In this document: positions 60,249 through 61,526 of the stretch, one piece after another
How positions within the stretch are numbered: the stretch's first letter is position 1
Layout of the letters: every line of letters begins with the position of its first letter
NCBI RefSeq assembly: GCF_015714725.1
Contig: NZ_WBKM01000390.1
Coordinates: 1-61,526 of the forward strand
Direction: 5' to 3'
DNA length: 61,526 bases
Source: Nostoc sp. WHI
Lineage (GTDB): Bacteria; Cyanobacteriota; Cyanobacteriia; Cyanobacteriales; Nostocaceae
Notes under the pieces: model-generated
The model's input: only the letters and a program-made list of their open reading frames with translations
Databases searched by the model: none
Told to the model about the DNA's origin: nothing
Position numbers and translations under genes: made by a program

Positions 60249-61070
60249 TTAGTTATGAGATGAACGAAATAGATGACTATGTTCGGGATGATATAAACGC
60301 GATCGCCCTGTTGCTGGCGAGAGGGCTGGACTGATTATATAAAGTGTAGTGCGAATTAGTTTTTCTTTATGAGTACAGTCTGCCATTTGATTCAGGGGGA
60401 CAACCTTGATTTTTTCATCGGGCCAGCCGATACGAAAGCAAATCGCAATGGGGGTTTCGGCTGGATAGTGTTCGAGTAGTTTGGCTTGGGCATTTTCGAC
60501 ATGACGTGCACTGAGATATAAGCAAAGGCTAGCCTGATGTGCCGCAAGAGTGGCTAATTCTTCAGTGGCGGGGACTTCTGTACGGCCGCTGATGCGTGTC
60601 AAAATGATGGTTTGGACTAAACCAGGGACAGTCAGTTCTACTTTGAGTTTGGCAGCTGCGGCTTGAAAGGCGCTGATACCAGGTATAACTTCAAAAGGAA
60701 TATTTGCCTCTGCTAGGAGGTGCATTTGCTCGTGGATGGCACTGTAGAGACTGGGATCGCCGGAATGAAGACGGATAACAGATTTTTGCGATCGCACCCT
60801 ATCGATCATAATCGGCAAAATCTCTTCTAAAGTCTGATTCGCAGTCCTAATTATCTCCGCATCTTCTCGGCAAAGTTCTAAAATCTCTTCAGGTATTAAA
60901 GAATCAGCAAATAAAATCACATCACCAACAGCCAGTAGTTTATGAGCTTTAACCGTTAATAAATCAGGATCTCCTGGGCCTGCTCCCACAATGTACACAG
61001 ATGGTTCTACAGCATATAGTGTTTTTTTATAGCTTAGGTTCTCTGTATATTCACTTTTAGAAGAACACAC
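60249..61070 (-). CDS. cobM: Precorrin-4 C11-methyltransferase
   Basis: A 273-residue tetrapyrrole methylase. VYIVGAGPGDPDLLTVKAHK (25-44) is the family start, GDPSLYSAIHEQM the second motif and FEVIPGISAFQAAAAKLKVE then ELTVPGLVQTIILTRISGRT identify the CobM/CbiF group, which methylates C-11 of precorrin-4 in cobalamin synthesis. About 20 extra residues precede the core. The last part (PATGRSRLYHPEHSHLFRS) also fits CobM. No cobalamin riboswitch was recognised upstream. Confidence 0.92.
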   Translation of the reverse strand: MCSSKSEYTENLSYKKTLYAVEPSVYIVGAGPGDPDLLTVKAHKLLAVGDVILFADSLIPEEILELCREDAEIIRTANQTLEEILPIMIDRVRSQKSVIRLHSGDPSLYSAIHEQMHLLAEANIPFEVIPGISAFQAAAAKLKVELTVPGLVQTIILTRISGRTEVPATEELATLAAHQASLCLYLSARHVENAQAKLLEHYPAETPIAICFRIGWPDEKIKVVPLNQMADCTHKEKLIRTTLYIISPALSPATGRSRLYHPEHSHLFRSSHN

Positions 61071-61168
61071 GGTAATCCCTCAAAAAATTGTTTTAGTATT
61101 TTCTCAGTATCTTTCCGGATTTACCCTCTTTCCCTAGTAGAGAGTAATGGTAGATGCACCCTGGTTAA

Positions 61169-61198
61169 GCCCTAGAGAATACTCTGGGGCATTTTTTT
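61169..61198 (+). terminator. Strong Rho-independent terminator on the plus strand
   Basis: GCCCTAGAG-AATA-CTCTGGGGC (61169-61190, one G-U pair) is followed by A and a run of nine T. No plus-strand gene lies upstream within 100 bp; the previous plus-strand gene ends at 58911. It may end a small RNA starting near 61090-61130. Confidence 0.75.
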
Positions 61199-61227
61199 TT
61201 GGGCATTGAGCATTGGAAATAGGGTAT

Positions 61228-61526
61228 GAGTCTTTGAACTCCGTTAATGAGCCTTTGAACTCCGTTAACGAGTCTTTGATACTCGTGAATGAGTCTTTGA
61301 ACTCCGTTAACGAGTCTTTGATACTCGTGAATGAGTCTTTGATACTCGTGAATGAGTCTTTGAACTCCGTGAATGAGTCTTTGATACTCGTGAATGAGTC
61401 TTTGAACTCCGTTAACGAGTCTTTGATACTCGTGAATGAGTCTTTGATACTCGTGAATGAGTCTTTGATACTCGTGAATGAGTCTTTGATACTCGTGAAT
61501 GAGTCTTTGATACTCGTGAATGAGTC
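61228..61526. repeat. 21-bp tandem repeat, at least 14 copies, running off the window
   Basis: Units of 21 bp begin GAGTCTTTGA and end either ACTCCGTTAAC/T (type A) or TACTCGTGAAT (type B), in the order A A B A B B A' B A B B B B B, where A' (61354) is a hybrid ending ACTCCGTGAAT. Each unit holds a GAGT...ACTC mini-palindrome. One frame is open throughout and would read ESLNSVN/ESLILVN heptapeptides, with only a TTG (61213) as possible start. The array continues beyond the window. Confidence 0.95.

Overview
The window reads as chromosomal DNA of a filamentous, Nostoc-like cyanobacterium. Evidence: very many copies of the HIP1 octamer GCGATCGC, chlB (dark protochlorophyllide reductase), raf1 (Rubisco assembly), ycf37, a menG-type methyltransferase, an NDH-1 CO2-uptake operon (ndhF, ndhD, cup), and abundant 7-bp tandem repeats and MITE-like palindromes. 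No rRNA or tRNA gene was recognised.

Layout. 0-6 kb: the start of a TnpB gene running off the left edge, a small antitoxin-like gene, then a minus-strand cluster of a VioB/RebD-like protein split into two genes, a Cys-rich exported protein and an NTF2-like protein. 6-10.6 kb: a deleted insertion sequence and a lone RND efflux pump, bracketed by an 88-bp direct repeat whose two copies carry a broken and an intact version of a small membrane-protein gene. 10.9-16.7 kb: ndhF, a Tat-exported beta-carbonic anhydrase (EcaB-like), ndhD and a Cup CO2-hydration protein, a complete CO2-uptake module. 16.7-21.5 kb: repeat-rich DNA with 65-bp and 21-bp tandem repeats, a frameshifted small gene, a large TPR protein, a possible CRISPR remnant and a decayed IS1182-type element. 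21.8-25 kb: a large CyRepA-like plasmid replication protein.

25.3-34.1 kb resembles a defence/toxin-antitoxin island around chlB: a DUF2281 antitoxin with truncated MazF, a nucleotidyltransferase-DUF262 pair, a DUF6883/DUF4926/unknown trio, a small membrane protein, chlB, a Uma2 nuclease and a DpnII-like restriction-modification pair. The last ~60 bp of chlB occurs three times in tandem, separating small gene cassettes, as if chlB's 3' end were an integration site. 34.3-38 kb: ycf37, a solute-binding protein, rplT-rpmI and a CRISPR array of 14 repeats with no cas genes in view. 38-45 kb: a UvrD-like helicase, raf1, a REC-GAF regulator and menG. 45-57 kb: a DUF445 membrane protein, two-component regulators, a general-stress group (CsbD, GlsB-type, a broken stress protein), a 1205-residue hybrid kinase and CheR. 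57-61.5 kb: a DUF433-DUF5615 toxin-antitoxin pair, an unknown protein with an HGCGC motif, an FTR1 iron permease, cobM and a 21-bp tandem repeat running off the right edge.

The CO2-uptake operon, chlB, raf1, ycf37, menG, ribosomal proteins and cobM are core photosynthetic or housekeeping functions. Between them lie mobile and defence DNA. The strongest leads are the chlB-tail cassettes, the nucleotidyltransferase-DUF262 pair, the split VioB-like pair and the carbonic anhydrase built into the CO2-uptake operon.
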